Part shown: piece after piece, positions 7,627 to 15,886 of the stretch
How positions within the stretch are numbered: the stretch's first letter is position 1
Layout: the number at the start of each line of letters is the position of its first letter
Assembly (NCBI GenBank): GCA_965216025.1
Contig: CBDCEX010000018.1
Coordinates: forward strand, 806,001-870,000
DNA: 64,000 nt
Direction of reading: 5' to 3'
From: JADFQT01 sp965216025
Lineage (GTDB): Bacteria; Chloroflexota; Dehalococcoidia; Lucifugimonadales; UBA3495
The notes under the pieces: generated by a model
Told to the model about the DNA's origin: nothing
Databases searched by the model: none
Seen by the model: only the letters and a program-made list of their open reading frames with translations
Position numbers and translations under genes: made by a program

Positions 7627-8945
7627 GTACAGCTGGGCGTAAATAACCCGACAGATTTATGCGACCAACACCTTCCCTTGGTAAGTCCATTTGAATGGCT
7701 TTGCCATGGTCCGGTTGTAATAGTCGATGAAGTCCAACACCTTTTGTTTCAGATCGGTGACCGATTTGAAGGACCCTAGCTGTAGCAGTTTCCGCACCAG
7801 AATGCTCAGCCAGATTTCCACCTGGTTCATCCATGACGTGTGCTTGGGGGTGTAGTGAAACACGATGCGGTGGCTGGGATCGCTGAGAAAGGCGGCCCGG
7901 GACTCTCGGTTCGCCAATATGCCCCACTTGCCCTTCTTACCCAACTCCAGTTCCAGCCCAGACTCTCGGGCTACCCAGCGCACTAAAGATTCAGAACGGT
8001 GCGTGTCCAGGTTGTCCACCACAAAATGCCACCGCTGGGCCGCCCTATCGCTGGCGGTCACTGCCTCCACATGCTGTAGAAAGTCCGCCTCAGTCCGTCT
8101 GGGACCCCCATAGGGCTCAACAATCTGACCTGTCACCACATCCCGACTGATGATGAAGGAGCGAGTACCATGCCGGATGTACTCAAACTCCCGCCGTTCC
8201 ACCTTCCCCGGCGCCAAGGGCAAACCAGGATGTTTGCGCTCCAGGGCCTGTACTCCGGTCAACTCATCAGTGCTCATCACTCGCTCCCCAGATTGGACTA
8301 AGGCGGGAGCATCTCGGTACAGGTCGCAGATGTCAGTGACTTTGGCGTCATAGTTCTCGTCCTCCGAGGGTGTCAACCAATAGCGTATCCGGTGGGGTTT
8401 CAGGTCCCCCTTTCTAGCAGTCTGGCCGCATGGCGGGGGGAAATCCGTTCCACGATGCCTTGTTGGATGATCTCATCAGCCAATTCCCGGCTGGTCCACT
8501 GGCTGATTGGAAGACCGCTCTGGCTTGGGGCCTCACAAGCCAGGGACATGATCTGGCAAACTTGCTCTGGGGTGATCCGGGCGGGAGCCCCGGGACGGGG
8601 CGCATCCCGCAACCTTTCTTCTAGACTCAGGTCTTCCAAGCTGGCTGCCGGTAGCCCCAGCCAGCGGTTGCGCCAGAACCGTACCGTATCCACATCCAGG
8701 CCCACTTCGCGGGCAATCTGGCTGTTGTTCAGGCCAGCCGCGGCAGACAGAATGATTCTGCCTCGCCGGGCCAACTGCTGGGGGGGTGCTATATCGGCGC
8801 ACCAGGGTTTCCAATCCTTGGTGTTCCTCTGAGGATAATTCCACCACAGGAGGTTTGGGTCCACGCATTCCACTCACCACCACCCTTCATCTTTCCAGAC
8901 TCAAGGCGCTTATTATACTACTCATGCTTGTCAGCCCACCTGTAC
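7627..8945 (-). mobile_element. IS630-family element A, 1319 bp
   Basis: Termini GTACAGCTGGGC (from 7627) and, read inwards from 8945, GTACAGGTGGGC form an imperfect inverted repeat. A TA dinucleotide flanks each end (7625-7626 and 8946-8947), as expected for IS630/Tc1-type insertion. The right-hand TA is also the left-hand TA of the next element. The transposase inside carries two homopolymer frameshifts. Confidence 0.88.
7657..8868 (-). pseudogene. IS630-family transposase with two frameshifts
   Basis: The protein starts MRGPKPPVVELSSEEHQGLE at ATG 8868. In the C7 tract near 8787-8793 one extra C takes it out of frame; the HTH part (ARRGRIILSAAAGLNNSQIA and following) continues in a second frame to RHAARLLERGT and a stop at 8400. 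A further -1 step in AAGGGGG (near 8404-8411) is needed to join the DDE domain, which reads DLKPHRIRYWL then TPSEDENYDAKV. The DDE residues are visible: STDE, FVVDNLDTH and HTSWMNQVEIW. The domain order and length of about 400 residues match full IS630 transposases. Either the gene is decayed or the first shift is a sequence error and the second a recoding site. Active transposition from this copy is doubtful. Confidence 0.85.
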
Positions 8946-10086
8946 TAAACCAAAGCCAAGGTGGGAACTACATTTTGCAGCGATGGCAAAGGTAGGGAAG
9001 GTGTAAAAATCAATGCATCGGCTCGAGCTTGTAACAGGGTTCGGCAGCGATGTTTCACTTCATCCTTACGGTGAGCTAGTCCGCCGAAGAATGCATTCAC
9101 CTTCTCTTGGACTTGGGCTTTTGTTCCCAGGCATTCGTTGGCCGTGACCTCTTCCCTGGCCCAGTCCCAGACGGCTTCGTCGGCATTGAAGTCTGGGCTG
9201 TAGGCCGGTAAGGCCACCAGCCTCAGCTGCAAGTCAGGGGTGGTCAAATAGCTGCGAATCGCTTCTCCTCGGTGGGCTGGCCCATTGTCCCAAATCACTA
9301 CCAGAGGTCCAGGATGGTTTTCTCTTAGCTGCCGTAAAAAGGCGGTGGAGGTCTCGGCATTGCTGTTGCCGGCTATTTCCATGGCTTCCACCTCCCCAGC
9401 CTCCAAGCAAACTCCCGAGTAGTAGCAGGCCTTCTCTCCCCACCGAGGACTGGGAGAGTCCACCAGCGCCGGCTCTCCCTTGAGCACCCATTTCCCCCTC
9501 AGATCGGCATCGGCCCGAAAGTGGGCTTCGTCTACGAAGAAGATTTTGGCCCCACTCTCTTGGGCCTCCTCTCGGATTTGGCTGTACTGGAGGACGAAGG
9601 CTTTCCGCGCTTCATCCTTGGCTTTCAGGAGGCGTTTCTTGGGTCGCTTCAGCACGAAGCCCAACCGATGGAGGTAGTTCAAGCAACTGCTTCGACTCAG
9701 CCCCAGGTCAAAGCTCTGCTTGAGAAATTGCCTCACTACTTTCCAATTCCAGTTGGACAATTCAACTCCCGCCTCTCCAGGCGGATTTTGCACCGCAGAC
9801 TTCAGTTGGTTCTGTTGACCCCAGTTCAAGACGGGGGGGAACCCCCAGTCTGTTCAAAGACCAAACCTTGGGCCCCACCTCGGCGAAAGTTGGCCAGCCA
9901 GTTTCCAATGGTATGAGGCTCTCTGTCCAAAGCCTCAGCCACCTGGATAGCCGACCACCCTTGGGCCAACAACCATAGCCCGTGCCATCGCTCTCGCTCT
10001 CGAGGTGTTGGCGCTCGATACATCCTTTCCCGTAAGTCACCTACATTGAGTTGCCACTCTTCCATGAGTTGCACTATTTCCTTCAT
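8945..10086 (-). CDS. IS630-family transposase in two overlapping frames
   Basis: ORF A starts at ATG 10086 (or GTG 10098) and carries an HTH: WLLAQGWSAIQVAEALDREP followed by HTIGNWLANFRRGG. It ends with EQTGGSPPS at 9826. ORF B continues as PVLNWGQQNQLKSAV and holds the DDE domain: KIFFVDEAHF, VVIWDNGPAH and YSPDFNADEAVWDW. The join needs a -1 step in TCCCCCCCG. In the zero frame this reads TCC CCC CCG, so the heptamer C CCC CCG fits the X XXY YYZ slippery pattern and both tRNAs can re-pair perfectly. Programmed frameshifting of this kind is known in several IS families. The stop codon of ORF B lies in the TA target at 8945-8947, so the full frame would end exactly at the element boundary. 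Confidence 0.82.
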
Positions 10087-10176
10087 CCCTTCCACCACCG
10101 CCCCTCGACTTCTTTTACAGAATATCGCAACTCCCCTGCCGGTTCGCTTTATGTAGGTTTCACCTTAGCTTTGGTT
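8948..10176 (-). mobile_element. IS630-family element B, 1229 bp
   Basis: Ends AACCAAAGCCAAGGTG (from 8948) and, read inwards from 10176, AACCAAAGCTAAGGTG form terminal inverted repeats. TA lies at 8946-8947 and 10177-10178. It abuts element A with only the shared TA between them, and both are in the same orientation. The transposases are from clearly different IS630 subgroups, so this is not a tandem duplication. Confidence 0.88.
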
Positions 10177-10367
10177 TAGTTCCTTAGACCCTCTGGTGCC
10201 CGCATAGTAGGCCCCCACTAGCGATGGTCGGGGCTTCAATATGGTGTGACGAAAATATTATCTCGCCTCTACCCCATATTTTATTAGGCCCCCCAGGGTC
10301 CGGATACTACCCGTCTCCCTTCTAGCACCTCGCAAAGCCGTGAGTTAGTCTCTCTTTAGAAACTCTC

Positions 10368-10970
10368 TTAGCTTGCTTTACGAATCAATTCTTCCAAGTC
10401 TTCTACACTCAGGTTGCCAAATGTTAGCTCCCCACCAACCTGGTAAGTCGGAGTTCCCCCTACACCCAGGTCCCTGGCGGCTTGGGATTCCTGGAAAACC
10501 TCTTCCCGATGCCGCTCTGACCCCAACCTCTCCGCCAACTCAGCCCAGTCCAGCCCAACCTTCTCGGCGATTTCTTTCAGTACCGGCATCTCGCCAAGAT
10601 TAGCCCCATCCTCCCAAAGCGCCCTGGCAGCGGCGTGGTGGAACTCGTTGTCCAAGCCTACTCTTTTGGCATACATGGTTGCAACATGGGCTGGAACGGT
10701 GTTGGGGTTCCAATGGGGCCTCTTCATGGTCACTCCGGCCTCCCTGGCCCGCTCCTTCCAAACTTCAGATAGCTCTGTTTCGGTCTCCCCTTCCCTGATG
10801 GTACGCAACTCTCCCTCCGCAGGGCGGTCAGGCTGAAGGAGGTAGGGCCTGCGCTCTACGTTTAACGGAATCCTTTCAGCCACCTTGTCGAGCCTAGCCA
10901 GGCCGACGAAGCAGAAGGGTCACGTGTAGTCGAACCAGACGGTTAGGTCAACGGGTTTGGTGGTAGTCAT
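10368..10970 (-). CDS. DsbA/FrnE-like thioredoxin-fold protein with in-frame TGA, candidate selenoprotein
   Basis: From ATG 10970 (AGGAG 7-11 bases upstream) the frame reads MTTTKPVDLTVWFDYT, then TGA at 10920-10922, then PFCFVGLARLDKVAERIPLN onward to 10368: 200 codons counting the TGA. In FrnE/DsbA relatives this spot is the first Cys of the CPxC redox motif right after beta-1 (FDYTCPFC). The second Cys (codon 20) is intact, as are the helical insert and the cis-Pro loop GGTPTYQVGG. A hairpin with a short G-first loop starts 12 bases after the TGA. Two readings remain: Sec insertion giving a UPFC active site, or a Cys-to-stop mutation. The intact ribosome site and the clean 183-codon frame after the stop favour a working gene. 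TGA is used as a normal stop elsewhere in the window. Likely a cytoplasmic thiol-disulfide oxidoreductase. Confidence 0.75.
10887..10907 (-). promoter_or_regulatory. Candidate bacterial SECIS-like hairpin
   Basis: Read on the minus strand: GTCG-GCCT, loop GGCT, AGGC, a bulged T, then CGAC. That is 8 bp with one bulged T and a 4-base loop starting with G. The loop begins 21 bases after the TGA. Bacterial SECIS models ask for a stem with a small loop, a G in the first loop positions, about 16-37 bases from UGA; this one fits. It lies inside coding sequence, so it could also be chance. Confidence 0.5.
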
Positions 10971-11057
10971 GGTTCACTCCTGTCTCCAAAGATTGACCCA
11001 TTGTAACCCCTGCTATGGTAATCTCTCTACTCAGCTATGAGCCACTAATTTTAGGCA

Positions 11058-11086
11058 ATAAAAAGGCCCCCGATTTTTCGAGGGCT
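11058..11086 (-). terminator. Intrinsic terminator for leftward transcription
   Basis: On the minus strand GCCCTCGA, loop AAAA, TCGGGGGC (one mismatch), followed by CTTTTTAT. It would end transcripts from the Cys-rich gene at 11289-11732 and insulate the FrnE-like gene. Confidence 0.7.
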
Positions 11087-11234
11087 CACTTCTATTATAT
11101 CAGACCAGCCCCGGTCTTGCCTAGTTCTTTTACACCTCAATTTTACAGCTGCTTTGACGTAACCCTGGTGGTGCTGGTGTCTCTTGCGGCAGGCAATGGC
11201 TCTCCACCTACCGCTATTGCGTTGGATAACAGGA

Positions 11235-11272
11235 AGAACCGGCGAGGTGATTCGTTTACCCTCGCCGGTTCT
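11235..11272. terminator. Strong 13-bp hairpin after the Cys-rich gene
   Basis: Perfect stem AGAACCGGCGAGG / CCTCGCCGGTTCT around a 12-base loop, 17 bases past the stop at 11289. There is no good T run in either direction; it probably acts together with the terminator at 11058. Confidence 0.5.
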
Positions 11273-11288
11273 CCCTTGTAACACCAGG

Positions 11289-11732
11289 TCATGCGGGAGG
11301 CAGTTCGGACCCGTTTTGGGGCGCCCAAATCTGAGTAAGTTGATGAGGGGATAAAGTTTGGGGCCCCGGAGGGACCAGGTTGGGTGGGGCTGGTGCGGCT
11401 GACGCCCCACCCAGCCGGTCCAACGCGGCGATAAAAGCGGAGAACGCTCCAACCAGGTGGACCGGCTCGGATTGGGGATTACCGCCGGTGCGGTGGTGGC
11501 TGGAAATGAGACCGAACATTTGGCCGAACACCTGAAGGGCCGTGAGAAGACCTCCCGAAGGGGTTTCCGCTTCCCCCGTGGTTCTCAGCAGAGTCGCCAG
11601 CCTGGTGCTCAGCTCCTGGATCTGTATTTCCATAGCTTGAAGCTTCTGCTCAATTCGCTCCGAATGGGTTTGGCACCAGGGACAACAGGGGCGCGGCACC
11701 TTTAGCTTCAGGGTACGGTAGGGCCTAAACAT
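11289..11732 (-). CDS. Hypothetical protein with CCPWC motif and coiled coil
   Basis: 147 residues from ATG 11732, with GAGGA about 9 bases upstream. The start is MFRPYRTLKLKVPRPCCPWC: a basic segment followed by a Cys cluster that could bind metal. Residues 21-52 (SERIEQKLQAMEIQIQELST) have heptad-like spacing and predict a coiled coil. The C-terminal third is rich in Pro, Ala and Gly (GGASAAPAPPNLVPPGPQ) and probably disordered. I do not recognise the family. It lies between an IS630 HTH remnant upstream and a terminator downstream, so it may be a passenger or accessory gene of mobile DNA; that is speculation. The ribosome site is part of a 12-bp repeat array at 11741-11800. Confidence 0.55.
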   Translation of the reverse strand: MFRPYRTLKLKVPRPCCPWCQTHSERIEQKLQAMEIQIQELSTRLATLLRTTGEAETPSGGLLTALQVFGQMFGLISSHHRTGGNPQSEPVHLVGAFSAFIAALDRLGGASAAPAPPNLVPPGPQTLSPHQLTQIWAPQNGSELPPA

Positions 11733-11740
11733 CAGGCAGT

Positions 11741-11800
11741 ATTCCTCACCGAATTCCTCACCGAATTCCTCACCGGATTTGTCACCGGATTTGTCAGGGG
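11741..11800. repeat. Five tandem 12-bp repeats upstream of the Cys-rich gene
   Basis: Units ATTCCTCACCGA (twice), ATTCCTCACCGG, ATTTGTCACCGG and ATTTGTCAGGGG. On the minus strand the first three read GGTGAGGAAT, each carrying a Shine-Dalgarno-like GAGGA just before the ATG at 11732. Confidence 0.85.
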
Positions 11801-11869
11801 AACCCGATCATAGACTTAAGGATGCTTGCTGATTCTCCGGCGATGCGGTTGCCGACCGAGGGCGGGTGG

Positions 11870-12184
11870 TCAGTAAACGGCCACGCTAATTCCCGACGCA
11901 TAATCTTCAGCAGTTTGAGGGGCGCGGCCTCGGCCGGGCTTGTCACTCAACCCAGGGACCCCCAGAGATTGGAAGCGTTCCACCCATTTGTAGATGAAGC
12001 GGCGGCGGATACCAACAGTGCGAGAGATGTGAGAGATGGAAGCGCCCTCTGACATGAGTAGGATGATTCGGCCCCGCCGGGCTAGTCCGGCTTGAATGGT
12101 AGTGGAGCGTTGCCAAGATTCCAAGAGGTTTCTGTCCCCTGGAGTCAGGGTGACGCTTAACTGAGTCGTCCGTCCTCGCACCAA
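11870..12184 (-). pseudogene. IS630-type helix-turn-helix fragment
   Basis: 104 residues. The stretch AGLARRGRIILLMSEGASIS then HISRTVGIRRRFIYKWVERF is the homeodomain-like HTH that opens many IS630-family transposases and stand-alone HTH proteins. The sequence departs from the family after DKPGRGR and no DDE domain follows, so it is most likely a remnant. A cotranscribed role as a repressor cannot be excluded. Confidence 0.65.
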
Positions 12185-12449
12185 ATCTGCACCTCTACTC
12201 TTTAGTCCTTCCGCCGGTGCGGAAAGATGGTTATCGGATTGGTGGATTCTAGCCAGCCCCAGATGTTTTAAAGTTGTTGTTAGTTGTCGTTAATGTTCCC
12301 AGGAACAAAAATAGCAGGTAAAATCGGGAACTTTGTGAACAAACTGTGAATATTTCGCGATTGCTGACCCCGAGCAGATTTTGAACAATCGGGATGCCCA
12401 ATCCTGCTGGACCCCATGCGTGAAAAGAAATAATCTCGAAACAACCCAT

Positions 12450-12592
12450 GTCATTCCGAGTTATCATGCTCCGGCAGAGCGCCACCGACAGCTGAAAATG
12501 GATTCCCCTCGGCTCATGGTTCGACGGGCTAACCACGAGCGGAAGGGATTCCGTTCGTCCTGAGGCTCTCGAAGGGCGAACGGAATATTTAC
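12450..12592. repeat. Dispersed repeat, copy 1
   Basis: Starts GTCATTCCGAG and runs through GGATTCCCCTCGGCTCATGG and CGTTCGTCCTGAGG. It matches the 130-bp element at 29081-29210 along most of its length, but its right end is changed. The rest of 12185-12742 holds no supported gene. Confidence 0.8.
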
Positions 12593-12742
12593 AGAGCAGG
12601 TGCGTCTGGTGGACCGCCGGTTGAGCGGGGTGCTACACTTCTTTCAAGTTATAGGGCCAGTCTCAGGCGCAAAAAGAGGCGCTCCGGATGGCGCGTGGCC
12701 CGACGAATTCAGGCAGCCCAGATTCAGTACCCGATTCAATAT

Positions 12743-13882
12743 ATGGAAAAGGTCAACGAGCTTATATCCAAAATTCACGCCTCGCCCCAGCAGGCCGTGG
12801 TAGCCGTCGCCGGCGGCGGCAGCCTGGCGGCGGCCTGGCTGCTGTCGGTGCCCGGCGCCTCCCGGACTCTGCTGGAATCGGTGGTTCCCTACAGTCGCCT
12901 GTCCATGATGGGCCTGGTGGGGCAGGAACCGGAGCAGTACGTCTCGGCGGAAACGGCGCGGGACATGGCCAAAGCCTGCTACCAAAGAGCGCTCCGTCTC
13001 CGCGAGGGTAACGCCCCGGTCCTGGGTCTGGCCTGCACCGCTACCCTGGCGACCGATCGGGTTAAGCGGGGAGACCACCGCTGCTCCATAGCTATTTGGG
13101 ATGAAGACCAGTCAATTAGCTGCGACCTGACCCTGGACAAGGGAAGAAGAGATCGCGCGGGAGAGGAGGAGCTGGTCAGCCGCCTGCTGGTCGAAACCCT
13201 GGCCCGCGGCATGGGTATTGAGTCCCAGCTGCCCGTGGGACTGAGCGATTCCGAGCATCCCCAATTCCAGACCCGCAGCCACGCTACACCCATCCAGCAG
13301 TTGCTGACGGGGGAAGTCGCCAGCGTCACGGTGCATCCCGACGGCAGGATGGTGGCAGCCGAGGCCGTTTCAAATCCGCTGTTGCCAGGTTCCTTCAGTC
13401 CCTTGCATTACGGGCACCAGGAATTGGCGGCAGTGGCGGAAAGGGAGCTGGGAGCCCCGATTGCTTATGAGCTTTCGGTGGTCAATGTGGATAAACCTCC
13501 CCTGGAGGAGGGGGAAATTCTGCGGAGAATAGGTCAGTTCCGGGGGAAGGCAAAATTGGTGCTGACCCGAGCCGAGACCTTTCATAAAAAGGCCAAGTTG
13601 TTCCCCGGAGTCTCCTTTGTCATCGGGTGGGACACCGCGCTCCGGCTGGTGGAACCCCGCTACTATGAGGGCGATTACTCCACCATGTGTCTGGCTTTGG
13701 CCGAGTTGGGAGCCGCCGGCAGCCGCTTCCTGGTTGCCGGTCGAGAGGACGGCGGGAGTTTCAAAACCCTGGCTGATGTGCCGGTTCCTTCTGGCTTCGA
13801 TTTCTTGTTCCAGGGCATACCCGAATCGGCCTTTCGCGCCGATGTCACTTCGACTGAACTGCGATCCCGACTCTCCGGATGA
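12743..13882 (+). CDS. CinA-C-like domain fused to a nucleotidyltransferase domain
   Basis: 379 residues from ATG 12743; the frame is open to a GTG at 12695. Residues 1-170 resemble the CinA C-terminal (NMN amidohydrolase, PncC) fold: VVAVAGGGSLAAAWLLSVPG replaces the usual ESCTGG start, and LGLACTATLATDR and EEELVSRLLVETLARGMG follow as in that family. From about residue 205 a HIGH-type adenylyltransferase begins: NPLLPGSFSPLHYGHQELAA (GxFxPxHxGH), and later SFVIGWDTALRLVEPRYY and the ADVTSTELRSRL end (the ISST/R-type motif of NadD). Joined, the two activities could turn NMN to NaMN and then NaMN to NaAD in NAD salvage; this is inferred from domains. Similar fusions are known in eukaryotes. 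There is no strong ribosome site. It ends 223 bases before nuoA. Confidence 0.75.
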   Translation: MEKVNELISKIHASPQQAVVAVAGGGSLAAAWLLSVPGASRTLLESVVPYSRLSMMGLVGQEPEQYVSAETARDMAKACYQRALRLREGNAPVLGLACTATLATDRVKRGDHRCSIAIWDEDQSISCDLTLDKGRRDRAGEEELVSRLLVETLARGMGIESQLPVGLSDSEHPQFQTRSHATPIQQLLTGEVASVTVHPDGRMVAAEAVSNPLLPGSFSPLHYGHQELAAVAERELGAPIAYELSVVNVDKPPLEEGEILRRIGQFRGKAKLVLTRAETFHKKAKLFPGVSFVIGWDTALRLVEPRYYEGDYSTMCLALAELGAAGSRFLVAGREDGGSFKTLADVPVPSGFDFLFQGIPESAFRADVTSTELRSRLSG

Positions 13883-13985
13883 GCAGTATGGCTGATGAGG
13901 AGTTCCGGGGCTTCGCGGTCCCAGTTCCCTGGCTGAACGTGTATGATTGGTAGGGAGTTCCGGCTGCTATTCCCTTGGGTCCACG

Positions 13986-14015
13986 TTGACACGATTTTTC
14001 CGCCGATGTTAAGAT
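13986..14015 (+). promoter_or_regulatory. Putative sigma70 promoter of the nuo operon
   Basis: TTGACA at 13986-13991, an 18-base spacer and TAAGAT at 14010-14015; nuoA starts 91 bases on. The -35 box is perfect, the -10 matches four of six. Confidence 0.55.
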
Positions 14016-14105
14016 CGCTTGTAGCAGTATTCAGCTTCGGCCGGTCGACTTACGAATTCAATAAACGCCGCTAACCATTCCCGCAACCCCTACGGTCATT
14101 AACCT

Positions 14106-14489
14106 ATGAATGCTTTCGCCCAAGACTGGACTGTGGTAACGCTCTCCGCTGTCGTCGCTTTCCTTGCTATCGGGGGAATGTTCGCCACCTCCCGCCTGCT
14201 GTCCTCGCGCCGCCGCTCCGAGGCCAAGCTCACCACCTACGAATGTGGCATTCCAGCTACTGAGTTCTCCTGGTCCAACATCAGCTTGCGCTTCTACATC
14301 TTCGCCATAATGTTCCTGATATTCGACGTAGAAGCGGTCTTCCTGTTCCCCTGGGCGGTGGTGTTTCTGGAGCAGAAGAATGATTTCGGCAACCCAGTGC
14401 CCTTCTACGCCATGCTCCTATTCTTGGGGGTGCTGTTCTTGGCGCTAATATATGCTTGGAGGAAGGGAGTGTTGGAATGGCAGAAATAA
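14106..14489 (+). CDS. nuoA: NADH-quinone oxidoreductase subunit A
   Basis: 127 residues with three membrane segments (about residues 10-32, 62-85 and 93-118). The conserved loop TTYECGIPATEFSWSNISLR and the FYIFAIMFLIFDVEAVFLFP segment are the NuoA signature. The loop Cys lies beside the quinone site at the junction with NuoB, NuoD and NuoH. It is the first gene of the complex I cluster and its 3' end overlaps nuoB by 13 bases. Confidence 0.97.
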   Translation: MNAFAQDWTVVTLSAVVAFLAIGGMFATSRLLSSRRRSEAKLTTYECGIPATEFSWSNISLRFYIFAIMFLIFDVEAVFLFPWAVVFLEQKNDFGNPVPFYAMLLFLGVLFLALIYAWRKGVLEWQK

Positions 14490-15013
14490 TCATGGGTCCC
14501 GGCAATCGCCCCGGTCCCAGCCTGTTGGACCAGGCTCTAGCCGGAAAGGTTCCCGGGGTTTTTACCACGACTAAAGAGCAGCTATTTGGCCTGGCCCGCA
14601 AGTCGTCCCTTTGGACCATGAGTTTCGGACTGGCCTGCTGCGCCATAGAGATGATCTCCACCTACATGGCGCACCACGACTTCGACCGGTTCGGGGTCGT
14701 AACCTGGCCTTCGCCCCGCCAGTCGGACGTCATGATCGTCGCCGGTACGGTAGTCAAGAAAATGGCTGAGCCCATCCGGCTGCTCTACGAGCAGATGCCG
14801 GAACCCAAATGGGTTATCGCCATGGGTAGCTGCGCCACCAATGGCGGTCCCTACTACCGTTCCTACTCGGTGGTCATGGGAGTGGACCACATCATTCCGG
14901 TGGATGTTTACGTGCCGGGATGCCCGCCCCGCCCGGAGGCGTTGCTCTACGGCATACTTAAGCTGCAAGAAAAAATAATGGAAGACGCCAAGGACGATGG
15001 CGGAAAACAGTAA
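14477..15013 (+). CDS. nuoB: NADH-quinone oxidoreductase subunit B, N2 cluster carrier
   Basis: 178 residues from ATG 14477 (GGAAGGGAGTGTTGGA upstream). Ligands of the N2 4Fe-4S cluster are in place: the Cys pair C54-C55 (GLACCAIEM), the Cys in MGSCATNGGPY and the Cys in PGCPPRPEALLYG. It passes electrons to quinone at the base of the peripheral arm. The start codon lies inside nuoA and its end overlaps nuoC by 17 bases, indicating translational coupling. Confidence 0.97.
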   Translation: MAEIIMGPGNRPGPSLLDQALAGKVPGVFTTTKEQLFGLARKSSLWTMSFGLACCAIEMISTYMAHHDFDRFGVVTWPSPRQSDVMIVAGTVVKKMAEPIRLLYEQMPEPKWVIAMGSCATNGGPYYRSYSVVMGVDHIIPVDVYVPGCPPRPEALLYGILKLQEKIMEDAKDDGGKQ

Positions 15014-15554
15014 CGAGCAGCCTGGCGAGCCTACGCCGGATTCTAATTCGGAGGAAGGCCCTTCTGAAGAAGACCAGACCCTGGCGCTGCTCAGCCAGCT
15101 GCGACGGGACTTGTTGACCCGGGTGGCGGAGGTTCTTGAGGAGTATGGGCCCAAACCCGGTGTGTTGAACGATTTGCCCCAGGTCACTGTACCCGCCGAG
15201 AGCATCGCGGCCGCATGCCGGCGGGCCAAGGATGACCCGGAGCTGGATTTCAAAATGCTGCTTTGCATGAGCTGTGTGGATTACCAGGAATATTTTCAAA
15301 TGGTCTACTTTTTGCACTCGCTGGAGCGGGAGCAGACCCTGGTTGTCAAGGCGGATGTTTCTTACGAAGAGCCCAGCCTACCATCGCTGACATCGGTCTG
15401 GCAGGCGGCTGAATGGTACGAGCGAGAAGCCCATGACCTCTTCGGAATCGCCTTCGAGGGTCATCCGGACCTCTCTCCCCTACTGTTATACGAAGGATTT
15501 GAAGGGTATCCCGGCCGCAAGGAATTTCCCTTCTACGAGTATCAGGAGTTTTAG
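14997..15554 (+). CDS. nuoC: NADH-quinone oxidoreductase subunit C
   Basis: 185 residues. The first 30 residues are acidic and Ser/Pro rich (EPTPDSNSEEGPSEEDQTLA) and not part of the fold. The core holds the NuoC signature EREAHDLFGIAFEGHPDLSP and ends with YPGRKEFPFYEYQEF. It is a separate protein, not fused to NuoD. The peripheral arm scaffold role is by family. Confidence 0.96.
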   Translation: MAENSNEQPGEPTPDSNSEEGPSEEDQTLALLSQLRRDLLTRVAEVLEEYGPKPGVLNDLPQVTVPAESIAAACRRAKDDPELDFKMLLCMSCVDYQEYFQMVYFLHSLEREQTLVVKADVSYEEPSLPSLTSVWQAAEWYEREAHDLFGIAFEGHPDLSPLLLYEGFEGYPGRKEFPFYEYQEF

Positions 15555-15560
15555 ACCTTC

Positions 15561-15821
15561 GTGGAAAGCTTGGAAGCGGAATCCCTGCTCTTGACCTCTC
15601 AGGTAGTTTGGGAAGATGAACAGTATGTGGCCCGCATCCAGGGGCTGGACGTCCAGGGGATAGGCGGCTCGTTGGAGGCGGCCCAGGACCAGTTGATCCA
15701 GAGTCTACGGACCTGGATCGAGACCCAGGAATCCGGCAGCAAGCTGGAACAATCCCTGGCCGAGGCCGGGTATCCCGGAGTGGGAGAGACCACCGAGCTT
15801 CAGCTGGAGTTCGTGGATTAG
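15561..15821 (+). CDS. HicB-like small protein inside the nuo operon
   Basis: 86 residues from GTG 15561, six bases after nuoC. The pattern VVWEDEQYVARIQGLDVQGI followed by GGSLEAAQDQLIQSLRTWIE matches the ferredoxin-like fold of HicB-type proteins: a beta hairpin, then a helix that starts after a GxSxEEA-like turn. It has no DNA-binding extension and no HicA partner nearby, so a toxin-antitoxin role is not supported. It may be an adapted stand-alone HicB fold. Its position, tight to nuoC and before nuoD, implies cotranscription with complex I. Confidence 0.65.
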   Translation: MESLEAESLLLTSQVVWEDEQYVARIQGLDVQGIGGSLEAAQDQLIQSLRTWIETQESGSKLEQSLAEAGYPGVGETTELQLEFVD

Positions 15822-15886
15822 CCAAAGCCGGCGGCCGCTGGCTAGCTCAAATCATGTATGAAAAGGTTCAACAACGAGGTAATGGC

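Noticed and set aside
11051..11452. Minus frame across the terminator region
   Set aside because: It spans two strong hairpins and part of the Cys-rich gene in another frame.
12249..12563. Short frames inside the dispersed repeat
   Set aside because: They read through repeat DNA with no start context.
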